64,000 nucleotides of DNA from Rhodococcus sp. 1163. Lineage in GTDB: Bacteria > Actinomycetota > Actinomycetes > Mycobacteriales > Mycobacteriaceae. The translations under genes and the position numbers were made by a program. Where the stretch lies: positions 62,001 through 126,000 of the forward strand of contig NZ_MKKX01000033.1 in NCBI RefSeq assembly GCF_002091985.1, given 5' to 3'. The notes beneath the pieces were generated by a model. That model was not told where the DNA came from. It saw nothing but the letters and a program-made list of their open reading frames with translations, and ran no database searches. Below are positions 35,730 to 43,928 of the stretch, piece by piece. Positions within the stretch are counted from its first letter, which is position 1; every line of letters begins with the position of its first letter.

Positions 35730-36841
35730 TGGATTTCAGTTTCAGCGAAGAGCAGCGAACGATCGGCGAACTTGCCGCCGATGTCTTCGGAGCGCGCGCA
35801 AGCACCGACCGAATCGTGGCCGTGGAGGCCTCGGCGGAGCGGTTCGATCGGGAACTGTGGGACGAGCTCGGCCGCACCGGTGTGCTCGGCATCGCGGTCA
35901 GTGAAGAATTCGGCGGAAGCGCCCTCGATTTCTCCGCACTCTGCGTCGTGCTCGTCGAACAGGGCCGCCGGGTTGCACCGGTCCCGTTGTGGCCACACCT
36001 GGTGAGCGCATTGGTCATCGGCGAATTCGGAACCGAGGATCAGAAGAACGAGTGGCTTCCCGCCGCATCCGATGGTTCGAAGATTCTGACAATCGGGCTG
36101 GAAGGCTTCGGGCCTTTCGGTAGCGGTGCACCGTCCATGACTGCCGCAGAGGTCGACGGCGTCTGGCGGGTGACAGGATCGAAGGTTGCAGTCCCGTCGG
36201 TACATGTCGCCGCACGAGTTGTGGTCTCTGCCGAGACGTCCTCGGGCCCTGCCCTCTTCCTGTTGGATCCGTCTGCCGACGGTGTGAGCCGCCGGGACAA
36301 CGAATCCACGACGCACGAACTCTGTGCCGATATCACTGCCGAGGGCGCGCGCGTCGATATTCTCGGTGCAGCCGATGGTAGTGCCGTCGGGAAGATCGAG
36401 TCCTACGCCGAAATCGCTTTGGCTGCAGTGCAGTTGGGTGTAGCCGAGAGTGCAGTGAAGCAGGCGGTGGCGTATCTGAACGAGCGAGTTCAGTTCGGCC
36501 GACCGCTCGCCACGTTTCAAGCGGTGGGGCATCAGCTCGCGGACTGCTACATCGACATCGAAGCCATGCGTGTCACCCTCTGGCAGGCGGCCTGGCTGCT
36601 GTCGGCGGGGGAGGACCCGGGTACGTCGGTGTTGGTCGCCAAGTGGTGGGCCAGCGACGCCGGAGCGCGAGTCGTGCACCGAACGCAGCACGTACACGGT
36701 GGGATCGGCGTGGACACCGACTACCCGATTCACCGCTATCTGCTGTGGGGCAAGCAGATCGGCGCCACACTGGGAGGAGCGGCGTCCGACCTAAACAGGC
36801 TCGGCGACCTCTTGGCAACCGGGGTCGAGGTCATCGCATGA
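35729..36841 (+). CDS. Acyl-CoA dehydrogenase, FadE28/ChsE1-like
   Basis: This 370-residue ACAD looks like the smaller partner of the ChsE1-ChsE2 heterotetramer. It has a poorly conserved middle domain and a well-kept C-terminal helical domain with NERVQFGRPLATFQAVGHQLADCYI and HVHGGIGVDTDYPIHRYLLWGKQIG. The flavin-contact stretch of ordinary ACADs (TEP-x-AGSD) is not evident, as expected if the partner chain supplies part of each active site. Start and stop overlap its neighbours by 1 and 4 bp, so the operon is tightly coupled. Confidence 0.86.
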   Translation: MDFSFSEEQRTIGELAADVFGARASTDRIVAVEASAERFDRELWDELGRTGVLGIAVSEEFGGSALDFSALCVVLVEQGRRVAPVPLWPHLVSALVIGEFGTEDQKNEWLPAASDGSKILTIGLEGFGPFGSGAPSMTAAEVDGVWRVTGSKVAVPSVHVAARVVVSAETSSGPALFLLDPSADGVSRRDNESTTHELCADITAEGARVDILGAADGSAVGKIESYAEIALAAVQLGVAESAVKQAVAYLNERVQFGRPLATFQAVGHQLADCYIDIEAMRVTLWQAAWLLSAGEDPGTSVLVAKWWASDAGARVVHRTQHVHGGIGVDTDYPIHRYLLWGKQIGATLGGAASDLNRLGDLLATGVEVIA

Positions 36842-37272
36842 GCAGCCCCGCGGTGAGTGTGCGAGCCCTGAGTGATTGTGCAGTGGGAGAAGAACTACCG
36901 GAATCGATCGTGCCGATCACGCGGGCACTGATCGTCGCAGGTGCGCTTGCGACCCGCGACTTCCAGGACGTTCACCACGACGCCGTACAGGCGGTCGCGC
37001 GTGGGTCGAAGGACATCTTCATGAACATATTGACCACCAATGGTCTGGTGGGACAGTTCGTCAGCGCGTGGGCGGGCCCTGCTGCGACCGTGCGAAGAAT
37101 CAAGGTCCGGCTCGGGGCGCCCAACTATCCTGGAGACGACATGCATTTGAGTGGAACGGTGTCCGGCAAGGACGGCGACACGATCGAGGTGACAGTGCGC
37201 GGCCGCAACAGTCTCGGTGAACACGTCAATGGGACTGTGACCGTGGCATATGAATCCCCGGGTGCTCGATGA
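36838..37272 (+). CDS. MaoC-like hydratase subunit, ChsH1-like
   Basis: This 144-residue single hotdog protein matches ChsH1 (about 130 residues), the partner of ChsH2. The catalytic segment is TRDFQDVHHDAVQAVARG, where Asp and the His pair match the D-x-x-x-x-H pattern of MaoC hydratases. MNILTTNGLVGQFVSAWAGP and PNYPGDDMHLSGTV follow as in the family. It overlaps both neighbours by 4 bp. With 34821 it should form the hydratase for the C22 enoyl-CoA. Confidence 0.9.
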   Translation: MSSPAVSVRALSDCAVGEELPESIVPITRALIVAGALATRDFQDVHHDAVQAVARGSKDIFMNILTTNGLVGQFVSAWAGPAATVRRIKVRLGAPNYPGDDMHLSGTVSGKDGDTIEVTVRGRNSLGEHVNGTVTVAYESPGAR

Positions 37273-38447
37273 GTAACCAGTTGTCCGGTGCTGCAGCCAT
37301 TGTCGGAATCGGTGCCACCGAGTTCTCCAAGAATTCCGGGCGCAGTGAACTTCAGCTCGCTTGCGAGGCCATCGTCGCAGCTTTGGCAGATGCCGGTATC
37401 GATCCTTCCGAGGTCGATGGATTGTCCACCTTCACTGCCGAGACCAACGGCGAGGCGATCGTTGCTCGCAATACCGGTCTCGGTGAACTGAAGTTCTTCT
37501 CACGCATCGGATACGGCGGCGGGGCCGCATGTGCCACCGTGCAACAGGCAGCGATGGCGGTCGCCACGGGCGTCGCCGACGTCGTCGTCTGCTATCGCGC
37601 GTTCAACGAGCGATCCGGTACCCGTTACGGCTTGGGCCAGCACGACCGGCCGATGGACAGTACGGCCGATCGAGCCGCGTACGCGTGGCTGACGCCGCAG
37701 GGCTTGTCGACTCCCGCTCAGTGGGTTGCGATGTTCGCCCGTCGTTACATGCACGAATACGGCGCGACCAGTGAAGACTTCGGCCGCGTCGCCGTGGTGG
37801 CCCGGGCACATGCCGCGGTCAATCCCGCCGCGTGGTTCTACAACCGCCCCATCACACTCGAAGATCACCAGAATTCTCGATGGATCGCCGAGCCGCTGCA
37901 CTTGCTGGACTGCTGCCAGGAAACCGACGGGGGGCAAGCATTGGTCATCGTCTCTGCCGAGCGTGCACGGGATCTGAAGCATGCCCCGGCCATCGTCCGA
38001 GGTGCTGCGCAGGGATCGGGTCGAGATCAGCACATGATGGCGAGCTACTACCGGCCCGAGATCACCGGCATCCCCGAAATGGGAGTGGTGGCTAAGCAGC
38101 TGTACGGCCAGAGTGGGTTGACGCCTGCGGATATTTCCGCCGCAATCCTCTACGACCACTTCACTCCCTTGGTGCTTCCTCAGTTGGAGGAATTGGGCTT
38201 CTGTGGGCGAGGAGAGGCGAAGGATTTCATTCGCGAAGGAAATCTCGACATCGGTGGATCCCTGCCCACCAACACGCACGGCGGCCAGCTGGGGGAGGCC
38301 TACCTACACGGGGTGAACGGTATCGCCGAAGCCGTGCGGCTACTGCGTGGGACGTCGACCACTCAACCGAACGAAGTGAACAATGTACTGGTCACTGCCG
38401 GTACAGCCGTGCCCACCAGTGGGCTGATCCTAGGACGCGAGCAATGA
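37269..38447 (+). CDS. ltp2: Thiolase-fold retro-aldolase, Ltp2-like
   Basis: Ltp2 cleaves the hydroxylated three-carbon side chain of the steroid-CoA by a retro-aldol step, giving a 17-ketosteroid and propionyl-CoA. This 392-residue protein has the thiolase fold but lacks the usual nucleophilic CxS motif in the GGGAACATVQQAAMAVA region. SCP-x/Ltp features are clear: GIGATEFSKNSGRSELQLACEA, EVDGLSTF, LYDHFTPLVLPQLEELGFC, LPTNTHGGQLGEAYLHGVNG. It follows ChsH1 with a 4-bp overlap, the same order as in the mycobacterial igr operon. Confidence 0.9.
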   Translation: MSNQLSGAAAIVGIGATEFSKNSGRSELQLACEAIVAALADAGIDPSEVDGLSTFTAETNGEAIVARNTGLGELKFFSRIGYGGGAACATVQQAAMAVATGVADVVVCYRAFNERSGTRYGLGQHDRPMDSTADRAAYAWLTPQGLSTPAQWVAMFARRYMHEYGATSEDFGRVAVVARAHAAVNPAAWFYNRPITLEDHQNSRWIAEPLHLLDCCQETDGGQALVIVSAERARDLKHAPAIVRGAAQGSGRDQHMMASYYRPEITGIPEMGVVAKQLYGQSGLTPADISAAILYDHFTPLVLPQLEELGFCGRGEAKDFIREGNLDIGGSLPTNTHGGQLGEAYLHGVNGIAEAVRLLRGTSTTQPNEVNNVLVTAGTAVPTSGLILGREQ

Positions 38448-39277
38448 GCCCGACCGAGCAGACCCCCATGACCCCGGATCAGTGGAAAGGCGTGGATCTC
38501 GGCACCCGGACGGTGTCCTACGAAGAGAAGGACGCCATCCTCTATGCGCTGGCGGTGGGAGCAGAGGCCGGCGAGTTGGATCTGGTCTTCGAGAAGAACC
38601 TTCGTGTTCTGCCCACCTTCGCGTTGACCCTTGCACAATGGGCGCCCGACGAGTTGGGCTCACGTGGCGGCTTCGATACCACCACCGCACTTCACGGATC
38701 GCAAAGCATGGAGGTCATCGCCCCGCTACCCACGAGCGGTTCGGTCACCATGCAGGCATCGGTGGGCGAGGTGTGGGACAAGGGCGCGGCGGCCGTCTTC
38801 GAGGTAAAGGTCGAATCGCCGTTCTTCGTGGCAACCTGGGCAATCTTCGCGCCGGGATCAGGCGGCTTCGGCGGTGAGCGTGGGCCGGCGAAAACGACCC
38901 GACCCGAGCAGAGTCCCTCCTCGACCGATGTGCTCCGCACCAGCGCGAATCAAACTGCGCTGTACCGCCTCACCGGCGATCGCCACCATATCCACATCGA
39001 CCCCGAGGCGGCCGAGGCCATCGGTCAGCCGCGACCGATCATGCACGGACTCTGCACTCTGGCAGCGAGCACCCTCGCACTGGCCCGCAGGCTCGGTGCT
39101 CACCCGGCCGACCTCTCCAGCGTGAGCGGACGTTTCGCGGCCCCGCTGTTCCCGGGCGACTCACCGGACCTGCTCTCGTGGGACGAGACCGACGGCACCG
39201 CCTTCGAGTTGGTCCGCGACGGGCAACCGGTCATCGCCGGGGCCCGTGCGCGGTTCCACTCTCACTCGGGAAAATGA
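38444..39277 (+). CDS. MaoC-type double-hotdog hydratase with altered active-site motif
   Basis: This 277-residue protein is a paralogue of the hydratase at 28363, with LVFEKNLRVLPTFALTLAQW in the first hotdog. The second hotdog reads YRLTGDRHHIHIDPEAAEAIG. The Asp and His that catalyse hydration remain, but the usual Asn-Pro before the His (DxNPLH) is replaced by His-His. It ends the igr-like operon (4-bp overlap with ltp2). It may hydrate another enoyl-CoA, act with changed specificity, or have lost efficiency. Confidence 0.84.
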   Translation: MSPTEQTPMTPDQWKGVDLGTRTVSYEEKDAILYALAVGAEAGELDLVFEKNLRVLPTFALTLAQWAPDELGSRGGFDTTTALHGSQSMEVIAPLPTSGSVTMQASVGEVWDKGAAAVFEVKVESPFFVATWAIFAPGSGGFGGERGPAKTTRPEQSPSSTDVLRTSANQTALYRLTGDRHHIHIDPEAAEAIGQPRPIMHGLCTLAASTLALARRLGAHPADLSSVSGRFAAPLFPGDSPDLLSWDETDGTAFELVRDGQPVIAGARARFHSHSGK

Positions 39278-39287
39278 GCGACCGAGG

Positions 39288-40061
39288 TCAGGGATGGGTC
39301 GCCAGGTAACGGGCGGGGTACTCGCCGCCTCCGTGCACCGCAAGGTCTGCTCCGTTGACGTACGACGCCCACTCGCTGGAGAGGAACAGGCACGCTCCGG
39401 CGATGTCCTGGGGAACGGCCATTCGGCCGATCGGAAGGGTACGAACTACAGCCGCACCGCCATCGTCGCCGTACACCGCGGCGGCGCTGTCGGTGCGGAT
39501 AAGTCCCGTCGTGATGTGGTTGATACGTACTTTGGGGGCCCACTCCAGCGCGAGGGCCTTGGTGAGCACCAGGAGACCGGCTTTGGCGGCACTGTAAGCA
39601 GCAGTTCCGGGTTGCGGATCGTGCGCGGAGACGCTGCCGATGTTGACAATCGAACCACCTTCGGGTTGCGTCTGCATCACCGCGTTGGCGGCCTGCGACA
39701 CGTTGAAGGGCGCGAGAAGATTCAATGCCACGATCTTTTCGACGAATCGTGGTGAGACGGTGGCAGCATCGGCATCCGGTGAGCCTCCGGCATTGTTCAC
39801 CAGAACGTCGAGTCGGCCGTGGGCTGCGACTGCATCCTCGATCAATCCGGCGGCGTCGGCCGGGTCGCGGACGTCCGTTGCACGGAACTTCGCACTGCGT
39901 CCGTCGAAGCTCGGCAACGTCTCGGGAACGGTGCGGCCGCAGACCATTACGTCAGCACCGGCCGCCAAGAACGCGGTGGCGATTTCGAAGCCGATACCTT
40001 TCGTTCCGCCGGTGACGACGATGCTGCGATGGGAGAAGTCGAAAGCTCGAGGGGCAGTCAC
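39288..40061 (-). CDS. SDR-family oxidoreductase
   Basis: This 257-residue classical SDR has TGGTKGIGFEIATAFLAAGADVMVCGR, NNAGGSPD, a catalytic Ser in NIGSVSAHD, and YSAAKAG. It ends with the usual substrate-side segment, here DLAVHGGGEYPARYLA. It is convergent with the igr-like operon, only 10 bp apart, and divergent from the SDR at 40187. It resembles SDRs linked to the KstR2 regulon in mycobacteria, but I cannot assign a substrate. A ring or C/D-ring hydroxyl dehydrogenase is likely. Confidence 0.86.
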   Translation of the reverse strand: MTAPRAFDFSHRSIVVTGGTKGIGFEIATAFLAAGADVMVCGRTVPETLPSFDGRSAKFRATDVRDPADAAGLIEDAVAAHGRLDVLVNNAGGSPDADAATVSPRFVEKIVALNLLAPFNVSQAANAVMQTQPEGGSIVNIGSVSAHDPQPGTAAYSAAKAGLLVLTKALALEWAPKVRINHITTGLIRTDSAAAVYGDDGGAAVVRTLPIGRMAVPQDIAGACLFLSSEWASYVNGADLAVHGGGEYPARYLATHP

Positions 40062-40186
40062 AATGAATCCTTCTTCGATGATGGCGGAATCGGTTGAATT
40101 ACCGATTTTTCGATGAGAACGTATTCGGTTCCGGTCTGACTACAAACAGTAAAGAAAAATTCGATTCTAGATAATCAGGAGTGAAA

Positions 40187-40948
40187 ATGGGAAAGCTCGA
40201 CGGCAAGGTTGCACTCATCACGGGTGCGGGTCAAGGTATCGGCCAAGGTATCGCACTTGCCTTGGCGAAGGAAGGTGCGGCCATTGCCGTTGCCGGCCGC
40301 ACCGAAAGCAAACTGCACGACACCTGCGCAATGCTGACCGACATCGGAGTGCGTAGCGAAGCTGTTGTCTGCAATGTGAAAGATCGTGGCGACATCACCG
40401 CCGCTGTGGAACAGACCGTGAGTGCCCTTGGTTCAGTGGACATCCTGGTGAACAACGCCAACGACTGCAAGCCCGGACCGATTTTGTCGATCGTCGACGA
40501 AGACTACGAAAGATCTTTCGCATCGGGGCCCCTGGCAGCTTTGCGCTTGATGCAACTGTGCCACCCACATATGAAGGCGCGTGGGGGCGGAGTGATCATC
40601 AATATGGTGACCGCGGCTTCGGTGCGCTGGGATGCGAGCAACTACGGTGCATACGCCTCGATCAAGGAAGGCATGCGCGCGCTCACCCGGTCCGCGGCCT
40701 GCGAATGGGGCGAGGACCGAATCCGCGTTCTGGCCGTGGCCCCGCACGCGAAGACCCCTGCTCTCGAACGGTGGATGGAGAAGAATCCGCAGGAGGCTGC
40801 CGAGTTCGTCGAGAGTATTCCGCTCGGCCGGGTCGGTGACCCGGAAGCCGATATCGGCCGCGCTGTGCTGTTCCTCGTCAGCGACGATGCCGGCTATCTC
40901 ACCGGAGCCACGATTCCCCTCGACGGCGGACAGTCGCGCTGGGGATGA
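40187..40948 (+). CDS. SDR-family oxidoreductase
   Basis: This 253-residue SDR has TGAGQGIGQGIALALAKEGAAIAVAGR and NNAND instead of NNAG. Catalytic YASIK follows NYGA, and the end is GATIPLDGGQSRWG. The ATG at 40187 fits AGGAG at 5-bp spacing; a GTG six bases earlier would overlap that site. The divergent gap upstream is AT-rich (GATTCTAGATAAT). It is paralogous to the SDR at 8757, including the replaced Gly and the PLGRVGDPEADIG segment, so these may act on related substrates. Confidence 0.87.
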   Translation: MGKLDGKVALITGAGQGIGQGIALALAKEGAAIAVAGRTESKLHDTCAMLTDIGVRSEAVVCNVKDRGDITAAVEQTVSALGSVDILVNNANDCKPGPILSIVDEDYERSFASGPLAALRLMQLCHPHMKARGGGVIINMVTAASVRWDASNYGAYASIKEGMRALTRSAACEWGEDRIRVLAVAPHAKTPALERWMEKNPQEAAEFVESIPLGRVGDPEADIGRAVLFLVSDDAGYLTGATIPLDGGQSRWG

Positions 40949-40964
40949 TTTCTCTTCCGGCCGA

Positions 40965-40979
40965 GTCTCGCACAGCGGG
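40965..40979 (+). promoter_or_regulatory. Cluster motif upstream of kshB
   Basis: GTCTCGCACAGCGGG lies 90 bp before the kshB start. A possible -10 box TATAGT is at 41009-41014, which would put the motif around -60 to -45, a usual place for an activator. Confidence 0.5.
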
Positions 40980-41054
40980 AACGCGTCGAACCTGCCCAGA
41001 GGCGCCAGTATAGTCAGCCTGGATATTTTTCGCATCGGAAAGGGCACGAACGCG

Positions 41055-42116
41055 ATGACATTAGTCGAGGCGCCGCACAGTTCACGGTCGGTGGTGGTGA
41101 CAGTTGCTGCCGTAGTCGAGGAAACCGCGGACGCGCGCTCGTTGGTCTTCGACGTACCGACCGACAGTCGGGAGCGCTTGAAGTACAAGCCGGGACAGTT
41201 TCTGACGTTGCGGATTCCGAGTGATCGCGAAGGCTCGGTGGCGCGCTGCTATTCGTTGGCGAGCTCGCCGTTCACCGACGAACTCCTCAAGGTGACGGTC
41301 AAACGTACCGATGGTGGTTTCGGTTCGCACTGGCTGTGCGACAACGTCGCTGTCGGCGATCGCATCGAAGTGCTTCCCCCGGCTGGGGTGTTCACCGTGG
41401 TGGACCTCGACGAAGACGTCGCGCTCTTCGCGGCAGGCAGCGGCATCACCCCGGTGATGTCGATCCTGAAATCCCTTCTCGACCAGGGCACCGGCAAGGT
41501 TGCGCTGCTCTACGCCAATCGTGACGAGAACTCGATCATCTTTGCTGCGGAGCTACGAGACTTGGCTGCCGAGTTCGACGATCGACTGACCATCGTCCAC
41601 TGGTTGGAATCCGTGCAGGGTCGACCCACGATCGGCCAACTGGCATCGCTGTCGCAGCATTGGACCGACCGCCGCGCATACATCTGTGGTCCCAAGCCGT
41701 TCATGGACGCCATCCACGAGTCGCTGACGACCGCCGGTGCGTCGCGAAGCAAGATCCACTCGGAAATTTTCGTCTCGCTGACCGGAGACCCTTTCGCGCC
41801 GGTGATCGAAGAGCTGAGCGCACTCGACGCTACCGACGGGCCCGCACCTGCGTCGGTAGAGGTCGAGATGGACGGTGAATCTCACGAGATAGCCTGGCCG
41901 CGTAGCGCAACGCTCGTCGACGTGATGTTGTCCAAGAATCTCGACGTGCCGTACTCGTGCAGAGAGGGCGAATGCGGTTCGTGCGCCTGCCGTGTCCTCG
42001 ACGGTGAAGTAGTGATGGGCAATTCGTCCATACTCGATCCTGCCGACATCGAAGAGGGATACATCCTCGCCTGCCAAGCACGCCCGGTGAGTGACAGGCT
42101 TAAAATCGAGTTCTGA
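41055..42116 (+). CDS. kshB: 3-ketosteroid 9-alpha-hydroxylase reductase KshB-like
   Basis: KshB passes electrons from NADH to KshA. This 353-residue protein has three parts. The first is an FAD domain with RCYSLASSP. The second is a NAD domain with LFAAGSGITPVMSILKSLL and YICGPKPFMD. The third is a C-terminal plant-type [2Fe-2S] domain with Cys302, Cys307, Cys310 and Cys340 (C-x4-C-x2-C-x29-C). Length and order match KshB (about 358). It is monocistronic: its own promoter region lies upstream and a 21-bp palindromic terminator follows. kshA is 20 kb away on the other strand, so the two are controlled separately. Confidence 0.92.
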   Translation: MTLVEAPHSSRSVVVTVAAVVEETADARSLVFDVPTDSRERLKYKPGQFLTLRIPSDREGSVARCYSLASSPFTDELLKVTVKRTDGGFGSHWLCDNVAVGDRIEVLPPAGVFTVVDLDEDVALFAAGSGITPVMSILKSLLDQGTGKVALLYANRDENSIIFAAELRDLAAEFDDRLTIVHWLESVQGRPTIGQLASLSQHWTDRRAYICGPKPFMDAIHESLTTAGASRSKIHSEIFVSLTGDPFAPVIEELSALDATDGPAPASVEVEMDGESHEIAWPRSATLVDVMLSKNLDVPYSCREGECGSCACRVLDGEVVMGNSSILDPADIEEGYILACQARPVSDRLKIEF

Positions 42117-42135
42117 GAATTCTCGGACCGAACGA

Positions 42136-42177
42136 AAAAGACCGGGAGGGTGGCAATTGCCACCCTCCCGGTCTTTT
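42136..42177. terminator. Perfect 42-bp palindrome
   Basis: AAAAGACCGGGAGGGTGGCA plus one A (42136-42156) is followed directly by its complement (42157-42177), ending in TTTT. It separates the convergent kshB and fadD3-like genes and is the strongest intrinsic terminator in the window. Confidence 0.92.
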
Positions 42178-42198
42178 ATTCATGCTCTTGCTATCGAG

Positions 42199-43746
42199 TC
42201 ACGACTTCTTCTCGCGCAGCTCATTTTTCAGTACTTTGCCCGACGCGTTCCGAGGTAGAGATTCGGTGAACTGCACCGACCGGGGCGCTTTGAAGCCGGC
42301 CAGCTTGTCTTTGCAGAACGAGATGATCGTCTCCTCGGACAGATCACTGCCAGGGCTCAGGACGACATAGGCGCGGCCGACCTCTCCCATCCGCTCGTCG
42401 GGTACACCGATCACCGCGGCCTCGTACACCCCGGGAAGTCGCAGCAACATTGCTTCGATCTCGGCCGGGTACACGTTGAATCCGCCGCTGATGTACATGT
42501 CCTTGAGACGGTCGGTGATATCGAGATAGCCACGGTCGTCGAGGACTCCGACGTCGCCGGTGTGCAGCCATCCGTCCGAGTCGATGGTCTTGGCCGTCGC
42601 CTCGGGATCGTCCAGATAACCGAGCATCACGTTGGGGCCGCGCAGAAGGATCTCGTCCTGGTCGCCGATGCGGATTTCGAAACCTGCAGTGGCGCGTCCG
42701 GACGAGGTGGACACGGTGACAGGGTCGTCGTCGCTACGACACATCGTTGCAACTACCGCTTCGGTCTGACCGTATGCGGTGAGGACGGCATCGAAGGACA
42801 GTTCGTTCTGCATGCGCTCGACCAGAGCCACCGGGACCGGGGCCGCACCGGTGACCGCAATTCGAAGGTTGGACATGTCGTAGTCGGCACGCCGGGGGTG
42901 ATCGAGAATGCTCTGGTAGATCGTCGGCGCGCCGGGGAGGACGCTGATCCGCTGCTCGGACACGATGGCCATGACGGCCTCCACGTCGAACACTGCCATC
43001 GGTACCACTGTGGCTCCGGCGAGTAGCGCGGTGACGAAACCTGCCTTGTATCCGAAACTGTGAAAGAACGGATTGATGATCAGGTAATTGTCTTCTGCGG
43101 TGAGTTCGGCGTTCTCGGCCCACGACTGCGCCACCGACATGAGTTGACGATGCGCGCTCAGCACGCCTTTGCTGCGACCGGTGGTGCCCGAAGTGAACAA
43201 GATGTCGGAGACGGATTCGGCGTCGACCGCTGCGCTGCGTACGTGGGCCTCTGCGCGGGACGCGGCGGTACCGATGGTGCAGAATTCGTCCCAGTCGGTG
43301 ACGCCGGTCTTCGGTTGATCGGTGCCGCTCAGTGGGATTCGCACGATGACGGGCACCTGCAACTCCGGTGCGGCCTCCTGCAGTCGATCGAGTCGATCGG
43401 TGCCGAGAAAGTCACCGACCACGACGAGTGCCGCGGCGTGTACCCGTTCGATGATGTCGCCGGCCTCGGTGCCGGTGTAGCGGGTGTTGATGGGAACGAC
43501 GACGCCGCCTGCCCAATGGGTACCGAGCGCTGCCACGATCCAGTGGTAGGTGTTCGGCGACCAGATCGCTACGCGCGCACCTGCTTCGATCCCGGAGGCA
43601 ATGAGCGAGGAAGCGAATGCTTCTACCTGCTCGTGCAGCTGGGCGAAGGTCAGGCTGAAAACGCCGTCGATGATCGCGAGACGGTCGGGATGGTTCTCGG
43701 CGGCGCGCGTGAGCGCTGCCGGTGTCGTGCTCGGTCCTTCGATCAT
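42199..43746 (-). CDS. fadD3: FadD3-like CoA ligase (C/D-ring propanoate activation)
   Basis: FadD3 attaches CoA to the indane propanoate (HIP) left after ring-A cleavage. This 515-residue protein matches it along its length. Examples are [82 protein letters not shown] and LRGPNVMLGYLDDPEAT, with lysine in PRNASGKVLK. In bile-acid breakdown the substrate would be a hydroxylated HIP. A KstR2-type operator lies upstream, the control known for fadD3 in mycobacteria. The divergent SDR and thiolase probably belong to the same branch. Confidence 0.9.
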   Translation of the reverse strand: MIEGPSTTPAALTRAAENHPDRLAIIDGVFSLTFAQLHEQVEAFASSLIASGIEAGARVAIWSPNTYHWIVAALGTHWAGGVVVPINTRYTGTEAGDIIERVHAAALVVVGDFLGTDRLDRLQEAAPELQVPVIVRIPLSGTDQPKTGVTDWDEFCTIGTAASRAEAHVRSAAVDAESVSDILFTSGTTGRSKGVLSAHRQLMSVAQSWAENAELTAEDNYLIINPFFHSFGYKAGFVTALLAGATVVPMAVFDVEAVMAIVSEQRISVLPGAPTIYQSILDHPRRADYDMSNLRIAVTGAAPVPVALVERMQNELSFDAVLTAYGQTEAVVATMCRSDDDPVTVSTSSGRATAGFEIRIGDQDEILLRGPNVMLGYLDDPEATAKTIDSDGWLHTGDVGVLDDRGYLDITDRLKDMYISGGFNVYPAEIEAMLLRLPGVYEAAVIGVPDERMGEVGRAYVVLSPGSDLSEETIISFCKDKLAGFKAPRSVQFTESLPRNASGKVLKNELREKKS

Positions 43747-43763
43747 TCGGCTCCTAACCTAAC

Positions 43764-43848
43764 GCTTGCTTGGCAGATTATCCTATCGAGGAGGCTCAGC
43801 GTATTTCGTTGCCGAATGGCAGATTGAACAACCAAGCACTTGCTTGGT
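43764..43848. promoter_or_regulatory. KstR2-type operator(s) between fadD3 and the SDR
   Basis: ACCAAGCACTTGCTTGGT (43831-43848) is an 18-bp perfect palindrome. Its first 14 bases also fit the published KstR2 consensus AnCAAGnnCTTGnT at every fixed position. A second, half-matching copy GCTTGCTTGGC lies at 43764-43774, next to the fadD3 start. The two sites cover both divergent promoters. KstR2 itself is not in the window. Confidence 0.7.
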
Positions 43849-43928
43849 ACGCTAACACGGCAATCATGAGAGCTGTCGGCAGCTCGACCGATCGACTTCC
43901 ACGTCAGCAACGTCAAGGAGACATACAC

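Noticed and set aside
39278-39302. GCGACC/GGTCGC repeat between the convergent MaoC and SDR genes
   Set aside because: Only 6-bp arms with a 13-nt loop; too weak to call a terminator at this GC content.
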